From: Proales similis
Lineage: Eukaryota > Rotifera > Eurotatoria > Ploima > Proalidae
DNA: 64,000 bases
Direction: 5' to 3'
Assembly (NCBI GenBank): GCA_019059635.1
Contig: JAGVRJ010000002.1
Span: forward strand, 1 to 64,000
Shown: piece after piece, positions 47,001 to 57,155 of the stretch
Layout: each line of letters begins with the position of its first letter
Position numbering within the stretch: the stretch's first letter is position 1
The notes under the pieces: generated by a model
The model's input: the letters and a program-made list of their open reading frames with translations, nothing else
Database searches by the model: none
What the model was told of the DNA's origin: nothing
Program-made: the position numbers and the translations under genes

Positions 47001-47543
47001 TATATGTTGAAATATATCGAAAATGACTATGGGATCACATTTGTTGAGTAAAGACAACATAAAGTTGAGTTTGATGAACTGACTGGTAGTTCGGTACCAT
47101 TCACGGGTTGAATCAACTTCATTTTGTAGATAATCACGTTTAAGACAGCGATTATTTGTGATTTTGTGCTGGTCATTTTCGCTACTTGGTAGGTATTTAT
47201 TGCGCGCGTAAATGTAATCCTTCCCATCTACCAGAGTCTTGAGCAGGTTATATAAGCGATTATAAACGGTAAAGCTGTTAATGCTGTCCAGTAGATCAAT
47301 TAAAAAAGAAACAATAGTAATTTGACTCGCTCTTTCAAACCAATTTTTAATGCGATTCATATGAATTTGGATTTGACAGGAGTTGCAATGGCCGCAGAAA
47401 TAAAATGCTTGCTTTTCATCACTTCGCTTCTGACATGTTAATGAAGGCGCCAAGTTTATGTTCAAGCTGGTGACTTTGGTCATTTTAGAACCATGTCTTG
47501 TTCGATTTGGAGGAAGGCGAGATCTAATTTTCATACCAGACAT
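44100..47543 (-). CDS. FBXW10: F-box/WD40 protein FBXW10
   Basis: Five exons close in frame (47543-46650, 46591-46021, 45966-45818, 45777-45617, 45558-44100) for ~1077 aa; human FBXW10 is 1052. The F-box is at residues ~245-285 (LPIYLSKFILKKLDFKSLRS, VSKYWTGLVCE). It is followed by WD repeats: VAYGSFDKKIRMIDTKT, GHAGSIRCIYV, ITGSYDTSIRCWSTETGRCL, HGHQQTVTCLLMDEDT, SGSSDKTCRIW, TAHQGPVTAVKLD and ITGSADGKIRIWNILTGDC. A cysteine-rich FCGHCNSC near the start and the disordered lysine-rich tail also fit. F-box proteins bridge substrates to SKP1-CUL1 ubiquitin ligases; the substrate here is unknown. The first Met of the open frame is further up, but 47543 (MSGMKIRSRL) is the more likely start. Confidence 0.88.
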
Positions 47544-48294
47544 TTTCGTTATTTTTTGGCAAATATAAAATGAGTGTTCGGTTAAATAGATGAAAAGAAA
47601 CTGGCATAAAAATAAGAAACTCAAGAGCAAAATCAAGAGAGAAACTAGAAGCTTAAAATATGACTAGCTAAAAGCTATTTTAGTGGAGGGACTGGAAAAA
47701 AATTGCCTGATTGACAGTGAAATGAGCTTTGAGGCAAGAAAATTTGATTTAAAAAATACTTGGAATATTTGGCATTGGCAGCATAGCTCATAATCGGATC
47801 AGCTATCGCCTGTAAGCAATTTAAATACCATTAGATCGTAGTTTTTCTTGCCTTACTTCACACTTCTCAGTTGAGTGAAACGATGGATATCTCAAAAACT
47901 TATTTAAGCATTTGAAGAAAGCTCGCACTAGTTGTTGCCATTCCCATGGTGACCAATTTCAAGTGGGTATATTTTATTATGAATTTTTAAGACAAATCAT
48001 TTATTAAGAAAGTTAATGCTCAGTTGTTTAAGGAGCCTAATTAAATAAAAATGAGCTTTTGAGTAGCTTTCAAGCTTATGCAACCAAGGGATGTTTCGAT
48101 TACATGCACAAGAGTCGAGTCAGTCTTTCTTCTGTTCAACTTTGGCTATGCTCACAAGACACATCAAGTGAACGTGCTTGATAAATAACTCATCAAATCG
48201 TAGAAAAAAAACGAAATGCATTTAGTATGTAGCTTGTTAAACTTTATTCTAACCACTAATTTTAAGCAACTCGATTATCTAGCCAGTTTTAAAT
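47544..48294. other. Intergenic between FBXW10 and MORN-like gene
   Basis: 751 bp of AT-rich sequence, containing the FBXW10 promoter and the 3' end of the minus-strand gene to its right. Nothing recognisable otherwise. Confidence 0.45.
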
Positions 48295-48720
48295 CTATTT
48301 TTTGGCCGTGAAAATAGCTTGGGAGTTTTCATACACAGCTATAGAATCCTTGCCACACTCGGCCCATAAATAATTACGCATACGGAAGCTATTAACAGGT
48401 ACCTTTTTAAATACCAAAGTTACGTTCACATGGTCTCCCGAATGCCTTAATTGAATTTTCCCGAACGTCTGATTTATTCCTTGGATATTCAACTGCTGGC
48501 CATTCGGATCATAGACTTTTTTAAAAAATGAATCATAAGCGATCTGTCCGTTTTCATGATACGCTTTGAAGTTAAATCCATCAAAGGCCTTGGTTCCATT
48601 CTCATAAAAAATGTGGTGGTGAAAGCCATCAATGAATTTTTGCCCATTGGGATGAAAGTGATGCTTGTGAAAAGCGTCGTATTTTTTGGTTCCGTCTGGA
48701 TAAAAAATATCTTGACTCAT
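48295..48720 (-). CDS. Small MORN-like repeat protein, 141 aa
   Basis: An intronless frame, MSQDIFYPDGTKKYDAF onward. The first ~80 residues are five tandem ~16-residue units of form (F/Y)-x-x-N/D-G-x-x-x-(F/Y)-D-x-F: FYPDGTKKYDAFHKH, FHPNGQKFIDGFHHH, FYENGTKAFDGFNFK, YHENGQIAYDSFFKK and YDPNGQQL. These resemble the MORN-variant repeats found in bacterial YwqK-type proteins and some eukaryotic proteins. The C-terminal 60 residues (VTLVFKKVPVN, YLWAECGKDSIAVYENSQ) are a different, beta-rich unit. Function unknown. Lack of introns among intron-bearing neighbours allows, but does not prove, acquisition from bacteria. Confidence 0.7.
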   Translation of the reverse strand: MSQDIFYPDGTKKYDAFHKHHFHPNGQKFIDGFHHHIFYENGTKAFDGFNFKAYHENGQIAYDSFFKKVYDPNGQQLNIQGINQTFGKIQLRHSGDHVNVTLVFKKVPVNSFRMRNYLWAECGKDSIAVYENSQAIFTAKK

Positions 48721-49169
48721 TTTTCAACTAGTGTCGAATGTGTTGATAATTGTTTCGATGCTTTAATGTTAAATTGGACCCTAGCAATTTTAAATCATAA
48801 GCTTTTAGCAGATAACAATAAAGCTTTATATCCTGCAAATTATGAATTAGATGTTTGCACGTAAATAAATATTTGTCTAGTCGTGATTCATAAAACGAGT
48901 GCGTAAATGGGTCTAATATATAATGGCGTCACATGTCTCTTAAGATAGACGCATATCAAAGATGTTTAGCCGTTGAAACAATAAGAAAAAAAATGAAAAG
49001 TAAAGGATAGTCGAAGACTTATGAAAAACTACGGCCAATCTTAGTGAAAATTCAGTAGTTCTATGCAATGTTACTCATAATTTGGAAGATAGGCAAGTCT
49101 CAATTGGTATAAGAAAGATTAAGTCTTATTTTCGACAGTGTGACGTTTTATTTGGAATAGAGATAAAAA
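48721..49169. other. Intergenic
   Basis: 449 bp, AT-rich. It includes the upstream region of the MORN-like gene and the 3' side of the PPP1R3-like gene. The terminal GAG|GTATGA at 49173 could be a donor leading to a further exon here, but no coding continuation is evident. Confidence 0.35.
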
Positions 49170-50174
49170 TCATACCTCAGACTCAAGTTTTCCATTATTT
49201 AGTCTGGTATTAACTTTAAAGTACAAAATTTTTTCATTTGCTGGTGATTTCTTGATGAGCTCTGCATCGTTTAAAAAATATTTCATAACCGGCGAAGCAA
49301 AAGGAACTACCTCTTGTTTCTTAAGATTTTTCAAAACATGAGTTTTAGGAAATTGCGCAAATGGTTGTTGATTCTCAACAAAGCCATCAGCAACACAAGT
49401 TTTATCGATTGTTTTATTAAGGTTCTCCACTTTGGCAGCAAAATGTACATAAAATAAGCCGGTTCCACTATGCAAAGATTTGCTGTATCCTTTTTGGCTG
49501 TTTTTGAACGACTTGCTGTCTCTGGGAATAATAACGTTTTCTAACTCCAAGCCCAACACATCAGCAAATCGAACTGCCTTCTTGGGCGAGTTAATCATAA
49601 AAGATCGGCGGTTATTGAGATTCATTTGTGAATCAACGACATTTTTGCGCCTTAGAATTCCGTCTGAAGGTTGCTGAATCAACTGACTGTTCGCGTCACC
49701 TTTTTCGCTTTTCATTTTTGATTTACCTTGACGATTATAAACGATTTTTGAATGATTTGTTCGCTCATCTTTTTTGTATAAAGAACCCTTGGTCCTTGAT
49801 TGAATACAATTGACAGTTGTTTCTGATATCTGATATTTCTCATCCATCGAGAAGTCTTTAAGCGAATCTTTTCTTATAGACGATTCCATTTCTCGCTGAA
49901 ATTGGTAGCTGGAACATGAGTCAGATCTGGTCGGTGTAATCGAATCAGAATGATGGCTTCTGTTCTTTTCTGGATGTTTGCATTCAGATTGCGTTAAATC
50001 ATATTCGCTCTTTTCTGAAATTAAGCTCGGCGTTGAATGGGAAAGAACTCTAGAGCGCTTCAAAATTGTCTGGCATACTGGTTGCGTTTGATCAAGGGAT
50101 GAAGAAGGACTTGACAATCGGCTTTTATAACAAAACAACCCTAAACCACTCTTAAGCGCTTCTCTAGCTTTCAT
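49170..50174 (-). CDS. PP1-binding protein, PPP1R3-like N-terminal part
   Basis: A 334-codon frame starting MKAREALKSGLGLFC, S/K-rich and disordered, with one strong motif near residues 200-215: KKAVRFADVLGLELENVII. This is the PP1-docking signature of glycogen-targeting subunits (K-x-V-x-F-A-D-x-x-G-x-x-L). In PPP1R3 proteins it precedes a CBM21 glycogen-binding domain. Here VHFAAKVENLNKT is the only hint of one, and I cannot find the rest. Either a CBM21 exon lies downstream of the GAG|GTATGA at the end, or the protein has lost it. If genuine, it recruits PP1 catalytic subunit. Confidence in PP1 docking is greater than in the family. Confidence 0.6.
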   Translation of the reverse strand: MKAREALKSGLGLFCYKSRLSSPSSSLDQTQPVCQTILKRSRVLSHSTPSLISEKSEYDLTQSECKHPEKNRSHHSDSITPTRSDSCSSYQFQREMESSIRKDSLKDFSMDEKYQISETTVNCIQSRTKGSLYKKDERTNHSKIVYNRQGKSKMKSEKGDANSQLIQQPSDGILRRKNVVDSQMNLNNRRSFMINSPKKAVRFADVLGLELENVIIPRDSKSFKNSQKGYSKSLHSGTGLFYVHFAAKVENLNKTIDKTCVADGFVENQQPFAQFPKTHVLKNLKKQEVVPFASPVMKYFLNDAELIKKSPANEKILYFKVNTRLNNGKLESEV

Positions 50175-51331
50175 TACAACTAAATACTTAACATCTAAAG
50201 TGAATTATTAATTGAATTTGCTATGCCAATGGCGAATCTATGATTTGAGTTAAAGGCATACAAAATAAGCAAATATGCTGGCAAGAGCAGCGATAAGTAG
50301 AATGCTGTTGATTCCTCAACCCTAAAGCAGCCATTCAGCTATTCATTTCTCAAATCCTAAAAGCAGGCGGCAAGTGAATGAGAAATAAGATAAGCATATT
50401 GGAACAGACTTTCTTTTGTATGGATTCAAACAAAACTAGGCTGAGATCAAGCTGCGCTCCCTTGCATGAGAACTGAGTAGAAATAGTTAAACAATATAAC
50501 GACTGGCTAGTTATGCGATTGGAGAAAAAGTAGTAAATTGAATTAATTAATTGTGAACTTTAGAAGCAAACAGTCGATCCCGACTGGCCATATGGACTAG
50601 CAGTTAAGATGCAAATGCGAAACGATGCAATTAATAAATAAAACGCTTGAACGGAAGAGCCAGCCGCTCGAACAGCAATTCAGCGACCCGATGGAATCAG
50701 TCAGTTGGGGTTGTTGGAAGTAATCGTTTCATTTGCTCTTTATAATCTACTGGTCAGGTAAACAAGAAGCCGCAAATATTTATGAGGCCATAGCGCTTCT
50801 GGTGTGTCATAATTTGAATTAAATAACAAAAATCGTCTCCACCACATAAATTGTAATAATTTTGTCTTTTGATTGTTCAAAGGCCGGCATTTGGCCCACA
50901 ATTAATCTTAACCATTGCGGCTTTGCGTCTGATTGCGCAATTCATAATCAACTCCCCTACGGACCATGAAATTGGTGACTTTTGCTTCTCACCAGTTAAT
51001 TTGAAATTCACAGATCTCAGCATTTGTTTCATTCAAGGGGAATGGTAGCTTGACGCTTTGATTGATTTTCGAGCTTCTTGAATCTATCATGCCTAAAATA
51101 AAACAGATAATTGTTGAGATCCCTAAAGGCTGCGCCAAAGCCAAAAATGCTTGATTTATGATTTCACTCAAATTAATAACAAATTTACACATTCTTGCAC
51201 AAATTGGATCGGAATTTAAATTAAAAATCAATAGACAAAGAAACTTTTCGAAGTGTATTTGGTTCTAGTTTAGCTCCATAATTGAAATCGGTTTTAGGTC
51301 TATTAATAAAGTTGGTGTTTGACTGAACTAC
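50175..51331. other. Intergenic with one doubtful small ORF
   Basis: About 1.16 kb. An 80-codon minus-strand frame, 51231-50989, contains a hydrophobic stretch (ALAQPLGISTIICFILGMI) that could be a membrane helix. Its start (MIFNLNSDPICARM) lies ~100 bp from the ATP5F1D stop, inside that gene's likely 3' UTR, and no family is recognised. I do not call it a gene. The left half should contain the promoter of the PPP1R3-like gene. Confidence 0.35.
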
Positions 51332-51820
51332 TTAGATACCGGTCTGAATGGCTCTGATAACGGCCTCTGCGGTCTCAACTGCGATTTGGGCTTCGGCCTT
51401 ACCGACACCATCACTTGCAGAGTTGAGTTGCTGCTGAGCTTCAGCGAGTTGCTCCTGGGCCGCCTTCAGGTCCAAGTTCTCAAGACGGAAGGCTTCTTCG
51501 GCCAAAAGTTGAACCGATGAATCCTCGTTGACGGCGACAGATCCCGAACTAACAAAGAACTTATTGATTTTTCCTTCGTTTTCAGTGACGGTGACCACTC
51601 CAGGCTTGAGGACGGCCAAGGTGGGAACGTGGTTAGCCAAAATACCGAATGATCCGCTAAGGGATGGAACATCGACCTGCTTGACATTCTTTGCTTGGTT
51701 ATAAATAACTTCGTTTGGGGAGGCGAAAGTGAAGGTCATCTCGGTAGACATTGCACGCGACAAGAACCTGAGTGAATGCTTCGTACTCTTGGACAGCAAA
51801 AGGCTTCGGGTAAAAGACAT
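51332..51820 (-). CDS. ATP5F1D: Mitochondrial ATP synthase subunit delta
   Basis: An intronless 162-aa protein; animal ATP5F1D is about 168. Residues 1-25 (MSFTRSLLLSKSTKHSLRFL) are a basic, serine-rich mitochondrial presequence. The beta-sandwich follows: MTFTFASPNEVIYNQAKNVK, VDVPSLSGSFGILANHVPTL, KPGVVTV and FFVSSGSVAV. The two-helix C-terminal domain is alanine/glutamine-rich (LDLKAAQEQLAEAQQQL, AQIAVETAEAVIRAIQ). It belongs to the central stalk of F1, equivalent to bacterial epsilon. The upstream in-frame ATG at 51970 lacks conservation-like content, so 51820 is the chosen start. GC content is raised, as for other highly expressed genes here. Confidence 0.95.
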   Translation of the reverse strand: MSFTRSLLLSKSTKHSLRFLSRAMSTEMTFTFASPNEVIYNQAKNVKQVDVPSLSGSFGILANHVPTLAVLKPGVVTVTENEGKINKFFVSSGSVAVNEDSSVQLLAEEAFRLENLDLKAAQEQLAEAQQQLNSASDGVGKAEAQIAVETAEAVIRAIQTGI

Positions 51821-53173
51821 ATTGAGTTTTAGAGTTGAAAAACTGTTTCTTAAGTCTAAATGGATGAATTTTGAATACTGTCGCTGGAAGATATGAAATA
51901 AACTAATAAAGCGTGCTGAAGCAAACCAATTAAAACAGAGTGTTCTAAGATCAGACGGCGAACAGATCAATCTTGGCCAGCCTTGCTCGATGCAAATTAT
52001 GTTACTCGTTCAAAGGAAAGCACAACGAGTTGCGGCGTTCCTTCTAACGAGGCGTCTCTAGTGAACACTTCAGAACTAACTGACTTTTTTCGTAGATAAA
52101 AACATGTGTCTTTTCAAAAAAACTGTGCTGGGCCTATGGAAAGGCAACAAAAGCAATAAAACCCGGGCGCAGAAACTCGCCAATTTTAGAAGACCCATGG
52201 CCTTTTCTATTGAATTTTTATATTAAATTTATTGTTTGCATCTGAATTGAACCAAATTGATAGCAACATTTCAATTTTAGTTTTGATATTTGATTGAGCC
52301 ATATTCGGATAATAAAAATCACATTCAAATAATATTTTAGAAAGATACCAGATTTTCCTATTTTCCTTTTAATAATTCTAAAAGGTGAGAAACATTGTGA
52401 TTAAGATTATGAAGAAATTAAGTGGTTGTCCGTGGAGACCTAAGTTTATAATAATAATTGTTGTTTAGTTGTCATCGAATTCTAATCATATTGCAGCTTT
52501 CATAAGAGGCATGGAAGCAGCTACGTCTATATTGTAGGAACCTCAGCTCTTCAAGTCTGGGCTTTCCCTAGCAGCTATGTGTTTTTATTTTCCTGTCTAA
52601 GAGCATAGCCGATGTGTAAAGCTGTCAAGAGCTGCTTTAAACTATTTCAGTCTTCATAGTTTCAACTAATGCCAAATATTCGTGAGGCATTTAGAAACCT
52701 GTTAACTTCAATAGCTCAAACCTTAATGAAATCTCAGGAGCTCTTTTTCACAAATATTAGATCTTGGTTTGATAAGCAGCTTATGTTGTTGACACAGGCT
52801 TATATGGACGATTCTTGGACGTTTTGACTAGTAGCTTGGATACCCAAAGAGCTGGCAAATTCAAGCAAAATTTTGAATAATGCCACTCACCGACGTCTAA
52901 TTTAATTCATTCTTATATATTCTTATATATAGGTAACCAAGGAAAGTTAAGCTAAACATTTTAGCACCAATGCCAGCCACTTAATTCAAGCATTCTGTTC
53001 TCCATTTTTCGGTTTTGAGCTACTATATGTTTGTCAAATGATTTTTTAGTCGTATTCAAATTATTTGGGCGTTTAAAGCTAACTGAAATTTGGAATTTGA
53101 AGAATCTAAATGCCCGTTTAATATTCTGTCTTGAGCAGGATAAATAAATATTACAGACATATTTTAGAAAAAA
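51821..53173. promoter_or_regulatory. ATP5F1D / coiled-coil divergent spacer
   Basis: 1.35 kb between outward-facing starts, AT-rich, with no supported coding frame (a 116-codon minus frame at 52961-53311 overlaps the coiled-coil gene and is a shadow). TTACAGACATATTTTAG ends seven bases before the coiled-coil start, an acceptor-like site. TATATATA-like runs occur around 52913-52932. Confidence 0.4.
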
Positions 53174-54559
53174 ATGGCGGATAACTCGGATCCATTTGCT
53201 GAACTTGAATATCGAATGAGCAACTCTCAAGCCAATCGGATGAATGATGTTATAAATCGCAATTCCAACATTAATCTGGCTACAAAGCAGCCGGTGAGCA
53301 AGGCAGTTCAACTAAAAGCAGAAAACTATGACCTCTGGTTTCAAAACGAACGCCTTGTCGAAGAAAACACCCAACTTGCAAACGAGCTGAACAAATTACA
53401 AGATAAGCATGACAAGTTGATGTATTTAGCTAGAAACCGACTTGGAGAAATTCGCAACAAATATATGAGCTTGGAGCAAGACAATGGCGCCTTAAGAAAT
53501 GAACTAGACAAATTGATAAGAGAGTATGAAAATTCAAAAAAACTGATCGAAGAGTATCGCAAGCTGGAGGAAAAATTTAAGGCGGCGGATCATGATATGA
53601 GAATAATGATTGATCAGTTAACTCGAAATAACGAGGATTTGAAGAATCAGAATCAAGGTTTGATATCCGAGGTTGAGCTACTTAGAGAAAAGTACCAAGT
53701 CGCTAAGCAAAATCTAGAAAAAACATTGCGAGAGAGCGGAATTATGAAAGAGGATCTAACGAAAACCCTTTATAATCGAGACGCACTTGAGAAGGAATTG
53801 AGTCAAACCAGCAACAAATTAAATGAGACTACAAACGCCCTCAAGGCGGCCGAAGACAAACTAGATTTTCTCAACAATAAGGTTAACACTACCGCAGTGG
53901 ACTTGAGAAAGTCAGAGGCCAATGCAGCTATGCTTCATGAAAGATTCACCCTTCTTAAAGCTGAAAAGGATGCTCTTGAGGTGGATAGCCGCAATAAACT
54001 ACAGCAGATGATTGCAAAGCTGAAAGAGTTACAGACACAAAATCGAAACTTTCTCGAACAGCTCAAGGCCCAAAGTAAACAGTGTGAGAATCTCAACGAA
54101 GAAAACAAGCAGCTTTTGACCTATATTAATGGATATCGGTCTGAAAATGATCTTTTGGCCAAACAACTAGCCAATGTGAATGCTAAACAAAAACGACTTG
54201 CACTTGAACTTGAAAAAATGAGGACAACCGATCAATTTCAAAGGAACGAAGAAGCAATGAAAATGAACGAGGCTATGATGGGCTTAACCAATGAGCTAAA
54301 TAGCTTGCGAAAAATGCACTCAAATGTACTGTCGGAAAATCAGCGCATAAAGGAAATGCTCATTGAAAAAGATTCAGTTTTGTCTAATTTGGGCTATGAA
54401 CGCCATCAACTTCAAGATAGAATGATTAAAAACCAGCATACGATTGCGCAGCTAGAACGCATGCTTAAAGACTCGCAAAAACCCTACATCCCAGGTGTCG
54501 TCCCCGATGATGACTACAATCGCAATTATGAGCCTATCAATTTGCCGGAGATTAACTGA
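53174..54559 (+). CDS. Long coiled-coil protein, 461 aa, family not recognised
   Basis: A single-exon frame. Residues ~1-45 are polar (MADNSDPFAELEYRMSNS). From ~45 to ~445 there is almost uninterrupted heptad-like coiled coil, for example ERLVEENTQLANELNKLQDK, EQDNGALRNELDKLIREYEN and ENKQLLTYINGYRSENDLLA. A short proline-containing acidic end closes it (IPGVVPDDDYNRNYEPINLP). There are no membrane segments, nor any ATPase or kinesin motif. Length and the regular heptads suggest a structural role in a centrosome, cilium or cytoskeleton, but no specific family is claimed. Confidence 0.85.
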   Translation: MADNSDPFAELEYRMSNSQANRMNDVINRNSNINLATKQPVSKAVQLKAENYDLWFQNERLVEENTQLANELNKLQDKHDKLMYLARNRLGEIRNKYMSLEQDNGALRNELDKLIREYENSKKLIEEYRKLEEKFKAADHDMRIMIDQLTRNNEDLKNQNQGLISEVELLREKYQVAKQNLEKTLRESGIMKEDLTKTLYNRDALEKELSQTSNKLNETTNALKAAEDKLDFLNNKVNTTAVDLRKSEANAAMLHERFTLLKAEKDALEVDSRNKLQQMIAKLKELQTQNRNFLEQLKAQSKQCENLNEENKQLLTYINGYRSENDLLAKQLANVNAKQKRLALELEKMRTTDQFQRNEEAMKMNEAMMGLTNELNSLRKMHSNVLSENQRIKEMLIEKDSVLSNLGYERHQLQDRMIKNQHTIAQLERMLKDSQKPYIPGVVPDDDYNRNYEPINLPEIN

Positions 54560-54706
54560 GCCAGCCTTAAAAACTTGAGAATTCGGTATTGTTTAATCGA
54601 GAAATTTCTCTCTACATTAAATCTTCGAAGCTCTTTATTTTTTTGGTTGGTCAATAAACTTTTATAGTTGCTATCATCTGACATTAAATCAAAACCTAAC
54701 CCATCT

Positions 54707-56924
54707 TTATATCAGGCTCATTTCAATGTCCTCAACTATCTTTTTGATCAACGTACCAAACATTTCGTTAATAGCGGGTCGAGAAGAAATATTCTTCAAA
54801 CTTTGAGAAATAGTTTGTAGCTGATTAGGTTTAAATAGATTCTCTAAAAGTGGCGGATGAATTAAATAAAAAATGATTTTAAGTGATTTTCTAACCTTTC
54901 TCAATGCACACCGCCATCAATTTGAGAGTATTAGCGACCATTTCGATAGGTAACTTATCTCGTGTGAGTAACACAGCTAATGCTTCTGACAGGCGACTAT
55001 GTTTTATTTGCTCTTCACAACGGTCTAAATGCAAATTGATCCAGGAAGATGTTAAAATAGGAATAAATTAAGCAGCATTTACCGAAACATAGATTTAAGT
55101 AAATATTTAAAGCCAGTAAAGCTTCATTGACCATTATCAAGTGCTCGCTTTCTAATAGATCAGTAATCGGACCAATAAATTGAAACTCAAGGAGATATTT
55201 CATTTTCTGCTGATCTTTGGCAGCAATAGGTAAATAGCAAGCAATACGAATTGCCTCTCCAGAGATGCCTTTGTGCTCCTGAGAATTGCTAATAATGGTT
55301 GTAATTTCTTTTAGGAATCGATTTTCTAAAATAAGGTTCAGCCCGCTTTTTTCACTGCATCCTCTGACTAAAAAGCGAATAATTGCCAAAGCTTTAAATT
55401 TGACCTCAAGATTATCTGAATAAACGAAAGGTAAAACCAATGAAATAGTGTCACATTCTAGTAAATTTTCTCTAGTTTTGACTGCCACACAAAGGTTGCG
55501 AATCACACCCAAAAGGCTGTGGACCACATTTGCTTGTTGCAAGCCAAGTTCGCAGGCATTTTTTTCAAATCTTTTTAGAAGTTTCATTATAGAAATATGA
55601 GGCTTCCTGGAGTCAATCAAAAATTCTTGAACTTTTTGGTCATTACTTAAATAATTAGCAATTATGACCGAAGCAGTCACGTGCAGCTGTTCCCTGTAAT
55701 CAGAACTCAGCCAGTCTATCGCACTATTCAGTAAGAGCCCATCATGATACTTGAAAACTGACTCATTTCGCTGGTTAGAAGTAAGTATGGAAACAATGAA
55801 GAGAGAAATTTGTCTAACAATCTCTAAACTCGTATTTGGTTCACCGAGAATTCTGATCATGATTGAAAGGCATTCAGTCTCTAACAATTGCTCGGCCGAT
55901 GGATCTTAGAAAACTAAATTTAAAAAATTTTAAATATAAAAGCGGTTATTTAAATCCATATTACCCAATTCATTAATGGTATTCAGCATTTGAAAAATAT
56001 CTTCAACTAATTCGAGTTGAGAAATAAGGGCTGAGTCAACTTTCTTGTAAATTTGCAAAGAAAGTTTTACTTTCTCGAACTGATTTTTTATCTCTTCGCA
56101 TTCGATCAAATTCTCAATTAAAGAACAGAAATGTAGCAATATTTCTTCTGAGCGATCGATCGACCCAATAAAACGTATGATAAGCTGACCAGCATCGTAA
56201 CCTGCCAGAGCATTTCTTAACGTATCTAAATTTTGATGATAGTTAAATTGATATTCTTTAAAAGACTCAACTCGGAAAAGTAATAACCATTTTGATTGGT
56301 TACATTGTGAAGACACCCAAGAATTACACTCAACATTTGGTTCATGTTTTCCAGATGATTATCTTGCTTTTCTGTGTATTTTCTGCTGATTTTAATCAAA
56401 CAGTCAAGCTTGCAGTTATTAACTAAACAAAGGCGAGCAACGTCATTGTTGAAGCAAAGGTTTCCAATAGCACGAAGAATTTGCAGTACTACATTATCGG
56501 CCACATCTTTTTCTAAAAGCCGGCCTAAACATATAATTATTTTTTCCTCGACTAGTTTTTCTCGACAAAGCTCTTTTTTTTCAATCAAAAAAAATCTGCT
56601 AGAAGGGAGAATAGTTTCAAATTTACCATCTTTTGCCAATTCAGCAACAAGCTTTGCTGCATGTTCCAATACTTGACTCTGTGTTTTCTCTGACTCTAAA
56701 TCATGACGTATCTGCTCAAAGTTTATTGAATCTTTGGCGAAACAGAGTTCATGCACCAATTTTTTCATTGAAGACAAATCTTCCTCCGAATCTTTCAAAC
56801 CGTTTTTCTAGCTTTTCTTTCTAACTCTGAATTAATAAAAGCTTTTACCTGTCTCTTGAATGGATAGGTTTTCAATTCGGATTAGAACAGGTAAATAAGG
56901 ATCCACGGAATCTTCATGCTCCAT
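54707..56924 (-). CDS. RAP1GDS1: RAP1GDS1 (SmgGDS)-like armadillo protein
   Basis: A minus-strand gene of at least five coding segments (about 56798-56230, 56316-55930, 55887-55090, ~55015-54900 and ~54850-54707). It is built of armadillo helices, with VVLQILRAIGNLCFNNDVAR, LGLQQANVVHSLLGVIRNLC, VSDNLEVKFKAL-type blocks, ISGEAIRIACYLPI and HLIMVNEALLALNIYLNLC. The order and the C-terminal SRPAINEMFGTLIKKIVEDI resemble RAP1GDS1, a chaperone and exchange factor for prenylated small GTPases such as RhoA and Rap1. The 5' exon is uncertain: MEHEDSVDPYLPVLIRI at 56924 is attractive, but its GT donor does not give the frame of the next exon. Other armadillo proteins cannot be fully excluded. Confidence 0.75.
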
Positions 56925-57155
56925 TCTTAAAGATATTTTTAAGTTTATTAATACCCGTTTTCTTGATACTCAAAGAAAAAAAAATGTTCATCAATTCAGT
57001 TTCAAAGTAAACCAAACAAAATAAAAACATTAACTTAATAAACATTGGGATAATCTTCAATACACCGACTCGATTAGCTACCAAGATTTATTGAAATTTA
57101 AGATGATTTATTTAAAATCACTGTTTCGCGAGGGTCTAAAACTAAGTTTTTTGCC

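Noticed and set aside
50989-51231. 80-codon frame with one hydrophobic stretch
   Set aside because: It lies in the likely 3' UTR of ATP5F1D and has no family or partner exon.
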